Shown here: one piece after another, positions 9,842-37,425 of the stretch
Layout: the number at the start of each line of letters is the position of its first letter
Numbering within the stretch: position 1 is the first letter of the stretch
Origin: Lampris incognitus
Taxonomy: Eukaryota; Chordata; Actinopteri; Lampriformes; Lampridae
Assembly (NCBI RefSeq): GCF_029633865.1
Contig: NC_079216.1
Coordinates: forward strand, 21,282,519 to 21,346,518
Reading direction: 5' to 3'
Length of the DNA: 64,000 nucleotides
Program-made: the position numbers and the translations under genes
Notes under the pieces: model-generated
What the model was told of the DNA's origin: nothing
Database searches by the model: none
What the model saw: only the letters and a program-made list of their open reading frames with translations

Positions 9842-10740
9842 GTCTGTGTGCTAGCCTTCAGACACATCTGATGCAGTCAGTGTATGTTTCACATTGTGTC
9901 TTGGGTGCTGCTTAAATTGGATTGATCCAACTTGTGCAAATAAAAATACACACATAAGCCAAACCGGACGTTGTGAATGTAAAATGTTTAATAAATATAT
10001 GAATTTGATTTGGATTATTTTATTTGTCACAATATGAAGAAAAAAACAAGTTTCACAAGAAAAATGTATGATCATGTCATAGTCATGATGTTCACTTGAA
10101 TAATTTGCCACTGTTTATATTTGTCCTGCATCTGGCAAGCATTCAAGATTAGACCCCACATTAGAGATGGGTGGAGCACAGAGTATGCTTACACGAGCTG
10201 TTAATTAGGAGAAAATCACATGATGAATTTCACCATTGCACATAGTAAGGTGAAGTGGCTATTTGGTAGAGTTTCACATGTATTTCCATCTGGATCTGGG
10301 GAAGTTCCACCAGCTGCCCAACATAACTGGACACAGGGATTTTGGCTGTCTCTCCCCTTTTCAGCCATCCTCTTTTGGCCACACAAAAAAAGAGGCAGCG
10401 AGCCAAAGTGTGGCCCGCCTGCCTCTGTTGGCTTGCTACAAAGCAGATGCAGAAAGAGCCTTGATCACAAAGTCCCAGTCCCACTCCATCATATCGTCAT
10501 AAATTAAGACTTGACCCAGCTGATCACCACCCTATTGGTGTTCCAAGACCAAATGGTTTATTACAAATGAAGCACCTCCTTGCCCGTGTGATTGTTCAGC
10601 ACTATAATTAATAAAGCTAACATGAGGTCTACACCAATAATCAGTTTAATTATATTTGGTCTCACCAAGACAATGCAGCGATTAGTAGTCGTAACGTGAG
10701 GTAAGGTGTCATTCCATTAAGTTGGCTTTTACCACTGACC
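9842..10740. other. Unique sequence, no gene seen
   Basis: The frames of 80-95 codons at 10220-10510 overlap on both strands and show no family motif. I see no splice signals that would make them exons. Confidence 0.4.
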
Positions 10741-11560
10741 CGAGCCCCGCAGAGACGGGCTTAAAGCCAACACGGGACATCCCGCAGACAGGCGGATTCC
10801 TTTGTGGATGGTAAAGGGAGGTCGAGCTGAGCTACGTCAGAGGTCCTCCTCGGTGCGTGCGTGCGTGCGTGCATGTGTGACTCAGTCACGCACACGGCCA
10901 TTCACATTTTAAGATCTCCGTGACTGAATGAGTCGCTGGCGCGCCTCTCCTCGCCCTTTCCCTCTCCACCTCTGACCGGTCGGGATTCGGCGAGCGGGTC
11001 ACCGATGCTACATTTGGATGAAAGCTGTGTCTTAGCAGCGAGTAAGTTACGTGCAAGGTGGTCTGTGAAATAATGCTGAAGTTGGAAAGTAATGAGCGAG
11101 GATGCTGAACCGGCTGGCAAGCCTGCTTTGTTCGGAGGAGCACAAGCGTTTTGCGGCGCTGTCATCCCGCAGCTCATCCCGTGCTGCTTTGTTTGTAGTT
11201 TGCCCGCTGAGCCCGACTGGTGAGTGTAAGACCGCTTTTTGTGCCCGGTGCGCCATTCAATCTCTCACTATCCCGTCATACTGTCGTTGTTTTTCAACAC
11301 CCACTACCTCGCCGTCCGTACGATTTGTCATCTTTTCAAAGAATTGTCTTATTTAAATGATCACGTGTGTTCGTATATGGGGTATTTATCACGTCTCGTC
11401 GTATCGTTTTCTACTGTTTCCTACTGGCTCTTTGTGCTGAATCTATGCTCGGACCGGAGCGCGACAGCCTCTGTGTTGTGTGTCCGTCCGCGGGCCGCGT
11501 CGGCAGGCAGCCTGAATAATACATGGGACCCTCCGCCTTCACAGTGCGCTTAAATAGACC
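10740..11560 (+). promoter_or_regulatory. Second CpG-rich block; candidate proximal btbd10 promoter and 5' UTR exon
   Basis: GC and CpG rise sharply here. A palindrome GTGACTCAGTCAC (10877-10889, AP-1/MARE-like) and a TACGTCAG half-CRE near 10835 lie upstream. From 11102 an ATG opens 39 codons that end at a consensus donor (CCCGACTG/GTGAGTGT, exon end 11219). Joined to the exon starting at 22116, that frame would not continue into the MSLYG frame, so it is better read as a 5' UTR exon with a short upstream frame. The true transcription start is unknown. Confidence 0.45.
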
Positions 11561-12611
11561 ACAAGCACACTGCGTTTCTACCGGACTTCTATGCGTCCTA
11601 GATGGCGTAGTTGTCTTTGGTTGTGCGTTTATTTTCTACATTACATCTAGCGGAGGCTTAAGTTAAGGTGGTGAAGCTGTAGACCGTTGACCTATTTAGC
11701 TGATAAGAAAAAACAATATCAAGAGAACGGTTGAGAGGGACGGGAAATTGAAAATATGAAATTTTAACCTATAAATCCCGTCTGTGCTGTGAATTTTTTG
11801 CTGTCTAGATTTGCATGACTGTGAAAGATGAAAGGAGCTGGTCTAAGTGAAAAATTGCCCCCTCCAGTTCTTTTGTTCCTTCCACCGCTGCTGGTCTGGC
11901 TGCTTTCCGAGCTGGAAAAATGAATCCATTGCGGCCTCTCATTAGAATCACATTCAACATAAATGTTGTATTTCTGCAGGCCCCAGGCAAGGCACTAAGC
12001 TTTATACATGTATGTGAACAGAAGTATTTCAATCAGATCTTCATGAATAACTTCCTGGTATTTTATTTAAGAAATCAGACCCTTTTTTTGGGTTGCATTC
12101 ATACCTTCTTTTAAGTATGACCTATAATGGGTGTCCTTTACGTTTGCATTGAATGGGTCTGCATTGAGTCTGTGACTGAGGTCTGATGATATCAACTCTT
12201 ACTTGTGTGTGGCAGAAATGTTACCTGAATGCCAGTTGGGTATTCGGACTATAATGGATGAGAAAGGTGTGTGTGAGTGAGTGCTCATTGCTATTCTCCG
12301 CTTCTATGGTGACCCCATCTTCAAGGACATCCAGTGTCTGTAACCGCACTGTGCAAGCAAGACGTCAGCAAGTGCACTGAGCAGGGCTTTTATTATTCAC
12401 TCATGCCATTTTTCATCATTTTGCCCTCTCATTTGGTATGCTTAAGTAATAGATGAATGGCAATATTTCCAGGGCTTTAAACCACATCCTTACTGATGTT
12501 ATATTTATCCCTCTCTGTTTTGATTTATGCTCTTTATATTTTCCATCTGCAGTCTCAACAATTTTTTAATAGTTTTGAGCTCTGTGTTTGCAGAGAGGAC
12601 CTTTGTTTTTT
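11561..12611. other. Probable btbd10 5' intron sequence
   Basis: AT-rich, without recognised repeats or coding frames. Confidence 0.4.
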
Positions 12612-12720
12612 TAGAAGAAAGAAAGCCACTTTATTTTGTCATTGTATAGTTGTGTGGTTACAGTGAAATTTGTTTTCTGCATTTAACCCGTCCTATTGTA
12701 TAGGAGCAATTTGCATTTTG
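12612..12720 (-). repeat. SINE 3' tail fragment, inverted relative to the next copy
   Basis: The segment is the reverse complement of the 3' region of the SINE at 12788-13145. It shares the AAAGCCACTTTATTTTGTCA, CTGCATTTAACCC and ATTGTATAGGAGCA blocks. It may be a truncated second copy. Confidence 0.7.
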
Positions 12721-12787
12721 TATATGGACATCTTAAACACCACAATTCACAATGGGACCACAGGGCAAAAATTAATCCATTACCTTT

Positions 12788-13145
12788 ACAGGCGGCACAG
12801 TGGCCTAGCGGTTAGCACTGTTGCCTCACAACAAGAGGGCCCTGGGTTCGAATCCCAGGCCGTCCCAAGTCCTTTCTGTGTGGAGTTTGCATGTTTTCCC
12901 CGTGTCTGTGTGGGTTTTCTCCAGGTGCTCCGGTTTCCTCCCACCATCCAAAAATCATGCATGTTAGGCTTAATACTCCTGTCTGTGCCCCTGAGCAAGG
13001 CAATGGAAAGAAGAACTGGAGTTGGTCTTGGGCGCTGGAACTGCCCACTGCTCCTATACAATAGGATGGGTTAAATGCAGAGAACAATTCATTGTGACCT
13101 ACAATGACAAAATAAAGTGGCTCTGTTTCTTCTTTGTGTTTCACC
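12788..13145 (+). mobile_element. tRNA-derived SINE, near full length
   Basis: The 5' end resembles a tRNA with pol III boxes: box A-like TGGCCTAGCGGTTAGCAC and box B-like GGGTTCGAATCCC. A conserved body (GTGTGGAGTTTGCATGTT...CCGGTTTCCTCCCACC) and a LINE-like 3' tail ending in AATAAAGTGGC follow. SINEs are transcribed by pol III and mobilised by partner LINEs. Other members occur at 14160-14290, 30473-30540 and 51050-51416. Confidence 0.85.
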
Positions 13146-13672
13146 TAAATTGACGTTGGCTGTTGTGGTCCTTGTTTTCTCTTGTTGATACTCTTTCTGA
13201 TCTTCTCATACTCCTCGTAACGTTGTGGCTTTCAGTAAATCAGCCAACCTGTCCAGCTGCTAAGTGAGCTAATCCCTGAGATAATCGGTCTGTAGTTCAC
13301 TCATCTAGTGAGCAGTAGGTCAGATGTCCAGCAGGTCTAACAGTCCAGCAGTGTCCTTCCTGGAAGACCAACTTCCATGTTTTGCTGAACACAGACCAAT
13401 GACTGGGCTTATTCTGCAGAAACTAACAACTGCAGTTTATAAATGAACAAGGCTAAGGGATACTATGCAGACCATTTTATTTGCAAATGTTTATTGAAAC
13501 GTTTGAACGTTTGAAAAATAAATGAGAAAAAATGAGGTCATCTGTCTATCACTCCTTTCCTTGTTCTGTCTCCATCTATCCATCTGTCTGACCACATTCA
13601 CCAGAATCTCCTCTGGTGCTCTACACTAACTGGTCGTCATACTGTATTTCATAGCAAGGCCTTCTGTATTGG

Positions 13673-13674
<2 letters not shown>

Positions 13675-13760
<86 letters not shown>
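13675..13760. repeat. (GT)n microsatellite
   Basis: About 43 uninterrupted GT units. On the minus strand the array gives a spurious TH-repeat frame. Confidence 0.98.
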
Positions 13761-13764
<4 letters not shown>

Positions 13765-14159
13765 CATTGAGGTTGGCTGAATGCTATCAGCTAGTGAGGC
13801 TAATTGGGGAGATGGAAACATTTGCATTCACTCCCAGTGGTTGTCTCTGTTTGTGATGGTGCTGAGATCTGAAAATGCTGAAAATGCTATAGTTAAACCA
13901 TCAAAACGAACAGATACACTTCATGAACTGAAATTGATGAAAATGTAACCTACAATTTAGTCTGAGGATGTTCTTACCCTTAACCATGTGGAAGCTTCCT
14001 TCTTTCGCCATCGTGTTTCTTTCCATATAAGCTTTATGTGGCGTGTACACACGGTGCTTGTTGCCCAAACTCTCCTCTCCTTATTCTTAAGCTTGTTCCT
14101 CCATCGTTAACTCTGCATTCACAGCTGCTTTCTGAAAAACTGTAATTTTATAGTATATC

Positions 14160-14290
14160 TTTCATCCATCCGTTATCCAAACCGCTTATCTTGCTCTCAG
14201 GGTCGCGGGGATGCTGGAGCTTATCCCAGCAGTCATTGGGCGACAGGCGAGGAGACACCCTGGACAGGCCGCCAGAATAATTTCTCATGA
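14160..14290 (-). mobile_element. SINE fragment
   Basis: It matches the 3' half of the SINE at 51050-51416 in the same orientation (ATCCAAACCGCTTATC...GGAGACACCCTGGACAGGCCGCCA) and breaks off after GCCGCCA. Confidence 0.75.
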
Positions 14291-15092
14291 TTAATTCTAT
14301 CAAATGCCTTAGAGGCATCTTGTTATCTTTCATATGTCCTCTTAACATAAGGAGGGACAAACACTTTGGCGCCCATATGATTAAAAAGGATCCCCATAAC
14401 GCAGCCCAGATGGGCCACTTTATCAGCTGAGTTTCAGGGCTTTTCTTATGTTAGTTGCCTAAATTGGGGTTTAGGTGGTTGATGTAGTAAAAGTTATAAT
14501 AACAGGACAGCACATCCCGCCTGTGTCCTCACACACCTTAAAATGTGTTAGACACAGAGTATGCTGCAGTGATTGTGTTCCTGTTCATCATCTTTCAGTT
14601 GTACTGACATAAACTGTTATGTGCTCAGTGTGTGTGTGTGTGTGTGTGAGGGCGCGGGGGGAATGTCCTGCCCTGCCATTATAACCCTTACTACACCAGC
14701 CACACTAACCACACTTTTGTTGTCTGAATTAATTGCAACAATTCCATTACCTAAAATTTCTCATAAAACGAGGTCTGAAGTGTTTCAGGGAGTATTTGAA
14801 AACTAGTTTTCTAATATTATACTTTACATTAACTACAACGACCAAGTTTAATAATTATGTGGGGGGGGCGGAGATACAGACCTGCCGCTGCCTTAATGCT
14901 CCCAAAATTGCATATATTTGCATTAATATGAGTTTTAGAGCAATAGCGCAAAAAAAGTTATAAGATCTACCGAAAACGACGGCTCGTAATTTGCGCGTGA
15001 TCGTGCGCGTTGTGTCACTATTTATGACGTGTGTTGGTCGCATAATTTCCCTCGCGAAGTTCATTGCGCTGTCCTAGAAAAAAACAAAACAA

Positions 15093-15292
15093 TGTAGTGG
15101 TTATGGGGATACATAATTCCCCTTCTTGAGCTAGTAGGAACGTTAGTTTACAGCTGCTGTTTTCTCGGTTCGGGTTTACAGTGGTGCACTTCCGCTGCGG
15201 GGGTGGTTGTTGTAATGGTGGAAGGAATAAATGGTGCACGTTGTGTAGCCGAAAGAGAAAGTTGTCACGACTCCTGCTTGAGCTCCTCTACA
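15093..15292 (+). repeat. 5' LTR of the nested gypsy element
   Basis: It starts TGTAGTGGTTATGG and ends CTCCTCTACA, with GGAATAAATGG as a possible poly(A) signal near the middle. It is repeated at 19236-19437. Confidence 0.95.
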
Positions 15293-15349
15293 CTGGTGAC
15301 CCCGACGTTTGTCTCTTGGTAGTTATCAGAGACAATCTTTCGAACGAAC

Positions 15350-16201
15350 ATGGGTGACGAAATCAACGCGGTTTCTCTCAAATTGCCAGAGTTCTGGGAG
15401 TCACCGGCAACGACATGGTTCGCCCAGGCGGAAGCGCAGTTTGCTATCTGCAAAATAACAGATGATGCTACTAAATACTACTACGTGGTATCGGCGCTCG
15501 GGTGTTCGACTGCAACTAGAGTGGTGAGTCTCCTTACAAATCCTCTGGCGGTAGACAAATACAAGGGGCTCAAAGATCACCTCTTGAAGATTTTTGAACT
15601 TTCCGACGCCGAGAGGGCCCACCGTCTCTTTTCTCTGCAAGGCTTGGGTGACAGCAAGCCATCCGAGCTCGTGGACAAAATGCTGAATCTGCTGGGACCG
15701 GCGCACACACCTGATTTCCTCTTTGTCCAACTGTTTCTGCGACAACTGCCTGCTCAGGTGCGGACCGCTTTGGCTAACACCAGCATTACCGATTGCCGCA
15801 AGCTAGCTGAAGAAGCTGACAAATTCTTCCTGGCCAGCCAACAGCAGCACTGCGCGTCCGCGCTCACCCCTGCCCACCCCCACACGCCACCACCTGGTGA
15901 GTCCATGGTGGTCGCCGCGGCAACCCCCGGTCGGCGACAGGAGCCTGGACTGTGCTTTTACAATGCAAAGTTCGGGGCCAAGGTGAAAAAGTGCAACTCC
16001 CCGTGCAATTTCAGCTCGTCGGGAAACGCCAAGGCCGGCGCTCACTCGTGGCCATGGGCGTCGGCGTGGAGGACAACAGGCTACTTTTCCTGCAAGACTC
16101 CATCTCGGGGCGGCGTTTCCTATGCGACACTGTGGCGCAGAGGAGTGTCGTACCTGCATCGAGTGTGGATGCCCTGTCAGGCGCTCACGGCCCTCCCATG
16201 A
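15350..16201 (+). pseudogene. Gypsy gag (3' end frameshifted)
   Basis: The ATG at 15350 lies 57 bases behind the LTR and primer-binding region, and opens MGDEINAVSLKLPEFW. The gag capsid region has PATTWFAQAEAQFAI near residue 19, then LLKIFELSDAERAHRLFSLQ and LFLRQLPAQVRTAL. These are characteristic of the gag proteins of fish gypsy elements lacking obvious CCHC knuckles. Around 16020-16050 the true frame shifts: the protein continues in the frame used by the protease (15952-16482). The last ~55 codons to the stop at 16201 are therefore out of frame. Gag forms the particle that packages element RNA. Confidence 0.85.
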
Positions 16202-16482
16202 AAGCTGCTAACGGCAGCTCTATCCGTACGTACGGCACGAGGCACATTGACATGTGTTTTAACGGACAGCGGTTCAGCTGGGATTTTGTCACCGCCGACG
16301 TGGCATTTCCCCTCCTCGGTGCAGATTTCCTTTGTGCTCATGGGCTGCTGGTGGACGTCAGGAATCGATGCCTGATTGACGCCGTCACCTTCGCTTCACA
16401 CGCGTGTGCACTCAGCGATACAGGCTCCGTCAGGCTGTCCAGCATGCTCTCCAACGAGGACGGGTTTCTCCATCTTCTCTGA
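16030..16482 (+). pseudogene. Gypsy protease, active-site DTG replaced by DTV
   Basis: The frame from about 16030 reads LLFLQDSISGRRFLCDTVAQRSVVPAS. Gypsy aspartic proteases need D-T/S-G at this place; here codon 16132-16134 is GTG (valine), so the protease should be inactive. The flap and C-terminal region (FSWDFVTADVAFPLLGADFLCAH) is recognisable. Another frame change between about 16470 and 16560 separates it from RT. Confidence 0.85.
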
Positions 16483-16566
16483 GTTCCCTGACCTCACTCA
16501 GCCCACATTCTCGTCATCTACGACCAAACATGGGTTGAGCACCACATCGTCACCACTGGCCCACCG

Positions 16567-18279
16567 GTGCACGTCCGAGCTCGGCGCCTCGACCCGACCA
16601 AGCTCTCTGTCGCCAAGGCGGAGTTTGAGAACATGGAGCGCTTCGGCATCATCCGTCGCTCCAGCAGCCCGTGGGCTTCACCCCTCCACATAGTGCCTAA
16701 GCCTGGCGGTGGGTGGCGTCCATGTGGTGACTACCGTCGGCTCAATGACGCAACTACACCGGACCGCTACCCGGTCCCTCACATCCAAGATTTCTCCGCC
16801 CACCTGGCTGGGAAAATGATCTTTTCCAAGGTGGACCTCATCCGTGGATACCACCAGGTACCCGTCCATCCCGCTGATGTCCCCAAAACGGCTGTGACAA
16901 CTCCGTTTGGACTGTTCGAGTTCCTGCGCATGCTGTTTGGGCTCAAGAACGCTGTGCAGTCCTTCCAACGCCTCATGGACTCAGTGTTGCGGGACCTGCC
17001 TTTCCTCTTTGTGTACCTGGATGACATCCTGGTCGCTAGCGCCTCCGTGTCCGAGCACTTGTCCCACCTCAGAGCCCTTTTCCATAGGCTCAGCCTGCAC
17101 GGGTTGATAGTTAACCTGGCCAAATGCCAGTTTGGTCTGAGCAACATCGACTTCCTGGGCCACCGGGTCACCAAGGACGGGGCGGCCCCCCTTCCGTCTA
17201 AGGTGGAGGCCATCGCAGACTTTCCACGCCCACACACGGCCCAGTCCCTCCTGGAGTTCATTGGCATGGTGTCCTTCTACCACCGGTTCATCCCCCGGGC
17301 TGCTGATCTCCTCCGCCCCCTATATGAGGCTCTGAAGGGCACAGCCCCCAAACATGCCGTGGACTGGTCTGCAGAGAGGGACAAGGCTTTTAAGGATGTG
17401 AAGGCCGCCCTGGCTGACGCGGCGATGCTGGCACACCCTGTGTCTGGAGCGCCCATCGCCATCACGACAGATGCTTCGGACTATGCTGTCGGTGCGGTTT
17501 ACGAGCAGTGGGTGAGCGGCGCGTGGCAGCCGCTTGCCTTCTTCAGCCGGCAGTTGAACCTGAGAGAGCGTAAATACAGCACCTTTGATCGTGAGCTGCT
17601 TGGCCTTTTCCTCGTTGTTAAGCACTTTCGTTTCCTACTGGAGGGCTGTCAGTTCACGGCTTTCGTCGATCACAAACCGCTGGTGTTCGCGATGGCCAAG
17701 GTGGCAGAGCCGGGGTCAGCCCGCCAGAAGCGACAGTTGGCCTACATCTCAGAGTTTACCACCGACGTGAGGCATGTCGCTGGGAAGTCCAACCCGGTCG
17801 CCGACTGTCTCTCCAGGGCCATCGCTGGTGCCGCCCATTTGGGACTTGACTACAGCCAGATGGCGGCTGACCAGGCCGCCAACCCAGGAGTGCAGGCATG
17901 CAGGACCGCCGTCACAGGGCTGCAGTTGGAGGATGTGGCTTTCGATGACGCCGGCGTCACGCTCCTGTGGGACATCTCTACAGGTCAGCCCCGACCCGTC
18001 GTTCCAACTGCTTGGAGGCGGCGGGTCTTCGACGCAGTCCATAGGCTGTCTCACCCTGGCAGAAAGCCTTCACAGAGGTTGGTGGCGGCAAAGTTTGTCT
18101 GGCATGGACTCAAAAAGGATGCGAGGGACTGGGCTGACACCTGTGTGGAGTGCCAATGCTCCCAAGTGCTCCAGCACGTCAAAGCGCCCCTGATACCTTT
18201 CACGGTACCTGAGAGGAGGTTCGACCACGTGAATGTGGACCTGGTAGGCCCCCTACCCGCCTCCCGTGGTTTCACATAA
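16567..18279 (+). pseudogene. Gypsy RT, RNase H and integrase N-terminus
   Basis: A 570-codon open frame. The RT fingers and palm contain [44 protein letters not shown], a slightly altered [17 protein letters not shown] block and the catalytic VYLDDIL (about 17011-17030). RNase H has [18 protein letters not shown] and VDHKPLVF. Integrase begins with the zinc-binding histidines (HRLSHPG) and the pair CVECQC. The frame ends at a TAA in the word SRGFT at 18277-18279, where one extra A appears to have been gained; integrase goes on in another frame immediately behind. RT and RNase H look intact. Confidence 0.92.
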
Positions 18280-19033
18280 CCTGCTCACCCTGGTCGACAG
18301 GACCACGCGATGGCCAGAGGCCGTCCCGCTTTCATCCATGACAGCGCCTGAGGTTGCCCGAGCGTTCATCGGAACCTGGGTCGCCCGCTTTGGCACCCCA
18401 TCTGACCTCTCCTTGGACAGAGGGCCGCAATTCACGTCAGCGCTCTGGGAGGAGATCGCCGCGGGTTTAGGGGTGAGGCTCCATCGCACCACAGCATATC
18501 ACCCTCAAGCGAATGGATTGGTCGAGAGGTTCTATCGCTCGATGAAGGCCGCATTGCGGGCTACCCTCAAGGACGACTGCTGGGTCGACAAACTGCCTTG
18601 GGTCATGCTTGGGCTCAGGACGGCCCCCAAGGAGGACCTCCAGTCCTCATCCGCCGAACTGGTCTACGGACAGCCACTTCGGGTCCCGGGGGATTTCCTT
18701 CCCACTGCCACAGCTCCCTGGTCCGCCAGCTGCCAATGGACTGCGCTGCAGGAGGAAGCCAGGGCTTTTGCACCGGTCCCCACTTCTCAGCATGGCGGCT
18801 CTCAGTCCTATGTCCCCATGGAGCTGCGGTTGGCGGAATATGTTTTCATCCGTCACAACGCGCACCGCGGTCCCCTGCAGCCACGCTACGACGACCCATT
18901 TCGGGTACGGGACACTGGAGATAAGCTCTTTGTGGTGGAGGTTGGCAGCAAGCTGGAGCGGGTTTCTGTGGACCGCCTCAAGCCCGCTCACCTGGACTTA
19001 GACCGCCCTGTTGGTCTTGCCCTGCCCCCATAG
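18280..19033 (+). pseudogene. Gypsy integrase core and C-terminus (shifted frame)
   Basis: It continues the integrase after the 1-base shift. LLTLVDRTTRWPEAVPL, then SLDRGPQFTS, then HPQANGLVERFYRSMKAAL carrying the catalytic glutamate, and a C-terminal domain with FIRHNAHRGPLQPRYDDPFRV that ends in a proline-rich tail. The stop at 19031-19033 lies about 200 bases before the 3' LTR, the usual spacing. Confidence 0.9.
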
Positions 19034-19235
19034 CGGGGGTGCCCCCCGGCCCTTCCCCCCTCCCCCGGTGAGCCGCCCCCTACTTCCCCAGCCCCTCCCT
19101 TTCCCCGGTCCAGCTGTGAGGACTCTGCTGCTTTGCCTGCGGTTAACCAGCCCCCAGCTCCTGTTCAGCGGAGCCGTTGGGGCAGAGAGATCCGCCACAC
19201 TGACTTTTCGTATTAAGGCGAATTCTGGGGGGACG

Positions 19236-19437
19236 TGTTTAGTGGTTATGGGGATACATAATTCCCCTTATTGAGCTAGTAGGAACGTTAGTTTACAGCT
19301 GCTGTTTTCTCGGTTCGGGTTTACAGTGGTGCACTTCCGCTGCGGGGGTGGTTGTTGTAATGGTGGAAGGAATAAATGGTGCACGTTGTGTAGCCGAAAG
19401 AGAAAGTTGTCACGACTCCTGCTTGAGCTCCTCTACA
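19236..19437 (+). repeat. 3' LTR of the nested gypsy element
   Basis: It starts TGTTTAGTGG after a G-rich purine tract and is otherwise identical to the 5' LTR, except for one C-to-A change (CCTTATTGAG against CCTTCTTGAG). Confidence 0.95.
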
Positions 19438-20779
19438 ACAAAACAAAACTAGCATTCTCCAGTGCAGAGAAATAGTCTAAACCTGATTTTGATCATTTCC
19501 AACATGTCTGGTTACAGACGCCGTTACAGACGCACCATGACTACCACCGACGCGTTGCAGTATTTACAGGCGTTGGACAGTGGCCATTTTAAATTGTTTG
19601 AAAAATGGTATTAGAATTGTTAAAATGTTAAGATTGGTGTCCGTTAGTTTCTTAACAGACATACTAACATATGTAATGCGTTAATATCTCAACTGGGTAT
19701 TCATCTTGACAGAATGTAGAGTTTAAAACCCGTGTCGTTCTAGTAGTTTTTAAGTTCCGATTGTGTTTGGGACTGTTTCAGTGATTATTTTCCATTCTGT
19801 TTTTATATTTCATGTGTTATATGCCTTGTTATGTTTGTTATATTAGCAATATGTGTTTTCCGTTTTGTTTTTCAGGTAATATTTTCACTTTTTCCAATTT
19901 TGCTATTCAAGTTCGGCCATTTCTCTATCAAGTTTAAATCGGTCTTTTGGACTTAGGCCGTTTCCAAGTGCAACACGACGCAGGGCGCCATCTTCCAAGG
20001 ATCAGAGGCATTGTTTACGAATTAGCTATCACTTAAGCCATTGACTTAGCCATATATTAGCGTTACATTTACCCTTACCTCACTGAGATGTTTAAAGAAC
20101 GTGATCGATTTGCGTCTCACTGCTGCAACCCAGGCCATTCTGCGCCTCATGGTTAAGTCCGCTATGGTCTTTCCTTCGTTTCTGTTCCAAGAAGGGAAAG
20201 AAAAAAAAGCATAACCCATTCTCGAGTTTAATACCGGAGCGATCGTGGGATTTGCTGTGGCAATTCTTCACACAGCAGGAATGCCCAACCATCTCGCCTG
20301 CGTGCACTATCTAATATATAGTTACGTATGTATCCAATCTAACCTAAAATGTTACCTTAAAAAATGTATATATATATATAACCTAAAATCTTACCAGAGA
20401 AAATGTGTGATCTTAACATTAATTTGAAAAAAAATATTTGACGCACTAATTAGAGTTAGTAAGAAAAATCTGTGCTAACAGCTAACAACAATGGAAGATG
20501 GCGGCATGTGACGTCACGGCCGGAAGACCGATTGTTTAAAAATAGTATTATAGTTGTTAAAATGTTCATTTTGGTGTCAGTCGTTTCCCAACAGACATAC
20601 CAACGTATGGAATGCATTAATATCTCAATTGGGTATTTATCTTGACAAAATATAGAGTTCAGAACCGGCGGTCATTTTGACCGCCCATGGTCGTTTTGAG
20701 TAGGAGTGAATTCTCGGCCGTTCTTTAACAAAAAGTTCAAAGCTGAATTCTGAAGTATGGTATTTTTTTCTTATGTAAC

Positions 20780-21222
20780 TAGATATAGTGATATAGCTTG
20801 ATATGGTCTAAAATTACCCATGGTTTTTGTGATCAAAATATTTTTTATATTGACCAGCACAATCTCCCAGCCTGTATTCCAGTGTGCACCCTTCTTCAGC
20901 AGGGTCCTGACGCCCGTGTCAAGACAAACAGGCCTGTTACCTCATTTGTACCAAGGGGGGCATAGTGCTTCTAAACAAAATCAGAGACTCAGCACTTGTA
21001 CTTTACATGGACATTTTTTGTTGTCCTGCCAATGCAATTTGCATCCTGTGTAGATGCACTTTATACATCCCTATTTCATTAGTCCACTGGTATGGTTTGA
21101 TGATGATGACTAGTTTGTAACGACTGATGATTAATGAATCTTGGATGTCTGTTGTGATGTGCTCGTATGCAAGACAAATTCCACTTGGAGAAATAAAGGG
21201 TTCATTCATTCATTCATTCATA
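20780..21222 (+). mobile_element. Probable LINE 3' end with (ATTC)n tail
   Basis: The stretch ends GACAAATTCCACTTGGAGAAATAAAGGG and then TTCATTCATTCATTCATTCA, the layout of fish non-LTR 3' ends with a short tandem tail. No coding part is left, and the left boundary is a guess. Confidence 0.5.

Positions 21223-37425
<16,203 letters not shown>

Larger units (their letters stand above)
15093..19437 (+). mobile_element. Ty3/gypsy retrotransposon with two LTRs, recent but coding-defective
   Basis: Complete architecture: a 200-bp 5' LTR, a primer-binding region starting TGGTGACCCCGACG, gag, protease, RT, RNase H, integrase, a purine tract (CTGGGGGGACG) and a 202-bp 3' LTR. The 4-bp target duplication ACAA lies on both sides (15089-15092 and 19438-19441). 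The LTRs differ by one substitution and one 2-bp indel, so insertion was recent. It sits inside the TTAA-flanked element, whose halves match sister copies across the gap. Several frame breaks mean it cannot be autonomous. Confidence 0.95.
14829..20728 (-). mobile_element. TTAA-flanked DNA transposon (piggyBac-like, non-autonomous), split by a gypsy element
   Basis: The outer ends lie at TTAA sites (14829-14832 and 20725-20728), followed by inverted ends of the type CTACAACGACC and CGGCCGTTCT. The interior matches the copies at 23045-23697 and 49447-50434 in reverse orientation, for example the blocks around CATTCTCCAGTGCAG, CTGGTTACAGACGC, TTAATATCTCAA and TTTTGACCGCCCATGGTCGTTTT. The gypsy element 15093-19437 cuts it in two. 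19990-20460 has no counterpart in the other copies. No transposase frame is visible. TTAA target duplication is the mark of piggyBac; assignment is inferred from that and the termini. It could also be two adjacent elements of one family. Confidence 0.55.

Noticed and set aside
10220-10510. Overlapping 80-95-codon frames on both strands
   Set aside because: No homology signal, opposing frames of equal length and no splice sites; shadows in moderately GC-rich DNA.
11102-11219. 39-codon frame MLNRLASLLCSEEHKRF ending at a good splice donor, as the first coding exon of btbd10
   Set aside because: Joined to the next acceptor at 22116 its reading frame runs into a stop instead of the MSLYG frame, and it resembles no known Btbd10 N-terminus. 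Kept only as a possible 5' UTR exon.
11362-11367. CACGTG E-box near the btbd10 CpG-rich block, tempting as a Bmal1 target next to the bmal1 gene
   Set aside because: A single hexamer is expected by chance every few kilobases. There is no tandem E-box and no evidence of binding.
13621-13827. Histidine/threonine repeat frame
   Set aside because: Pure translation of the (GT)n array. The same holds for frames at 21679, 25034, 25116, 26572, 48177 and 48254.
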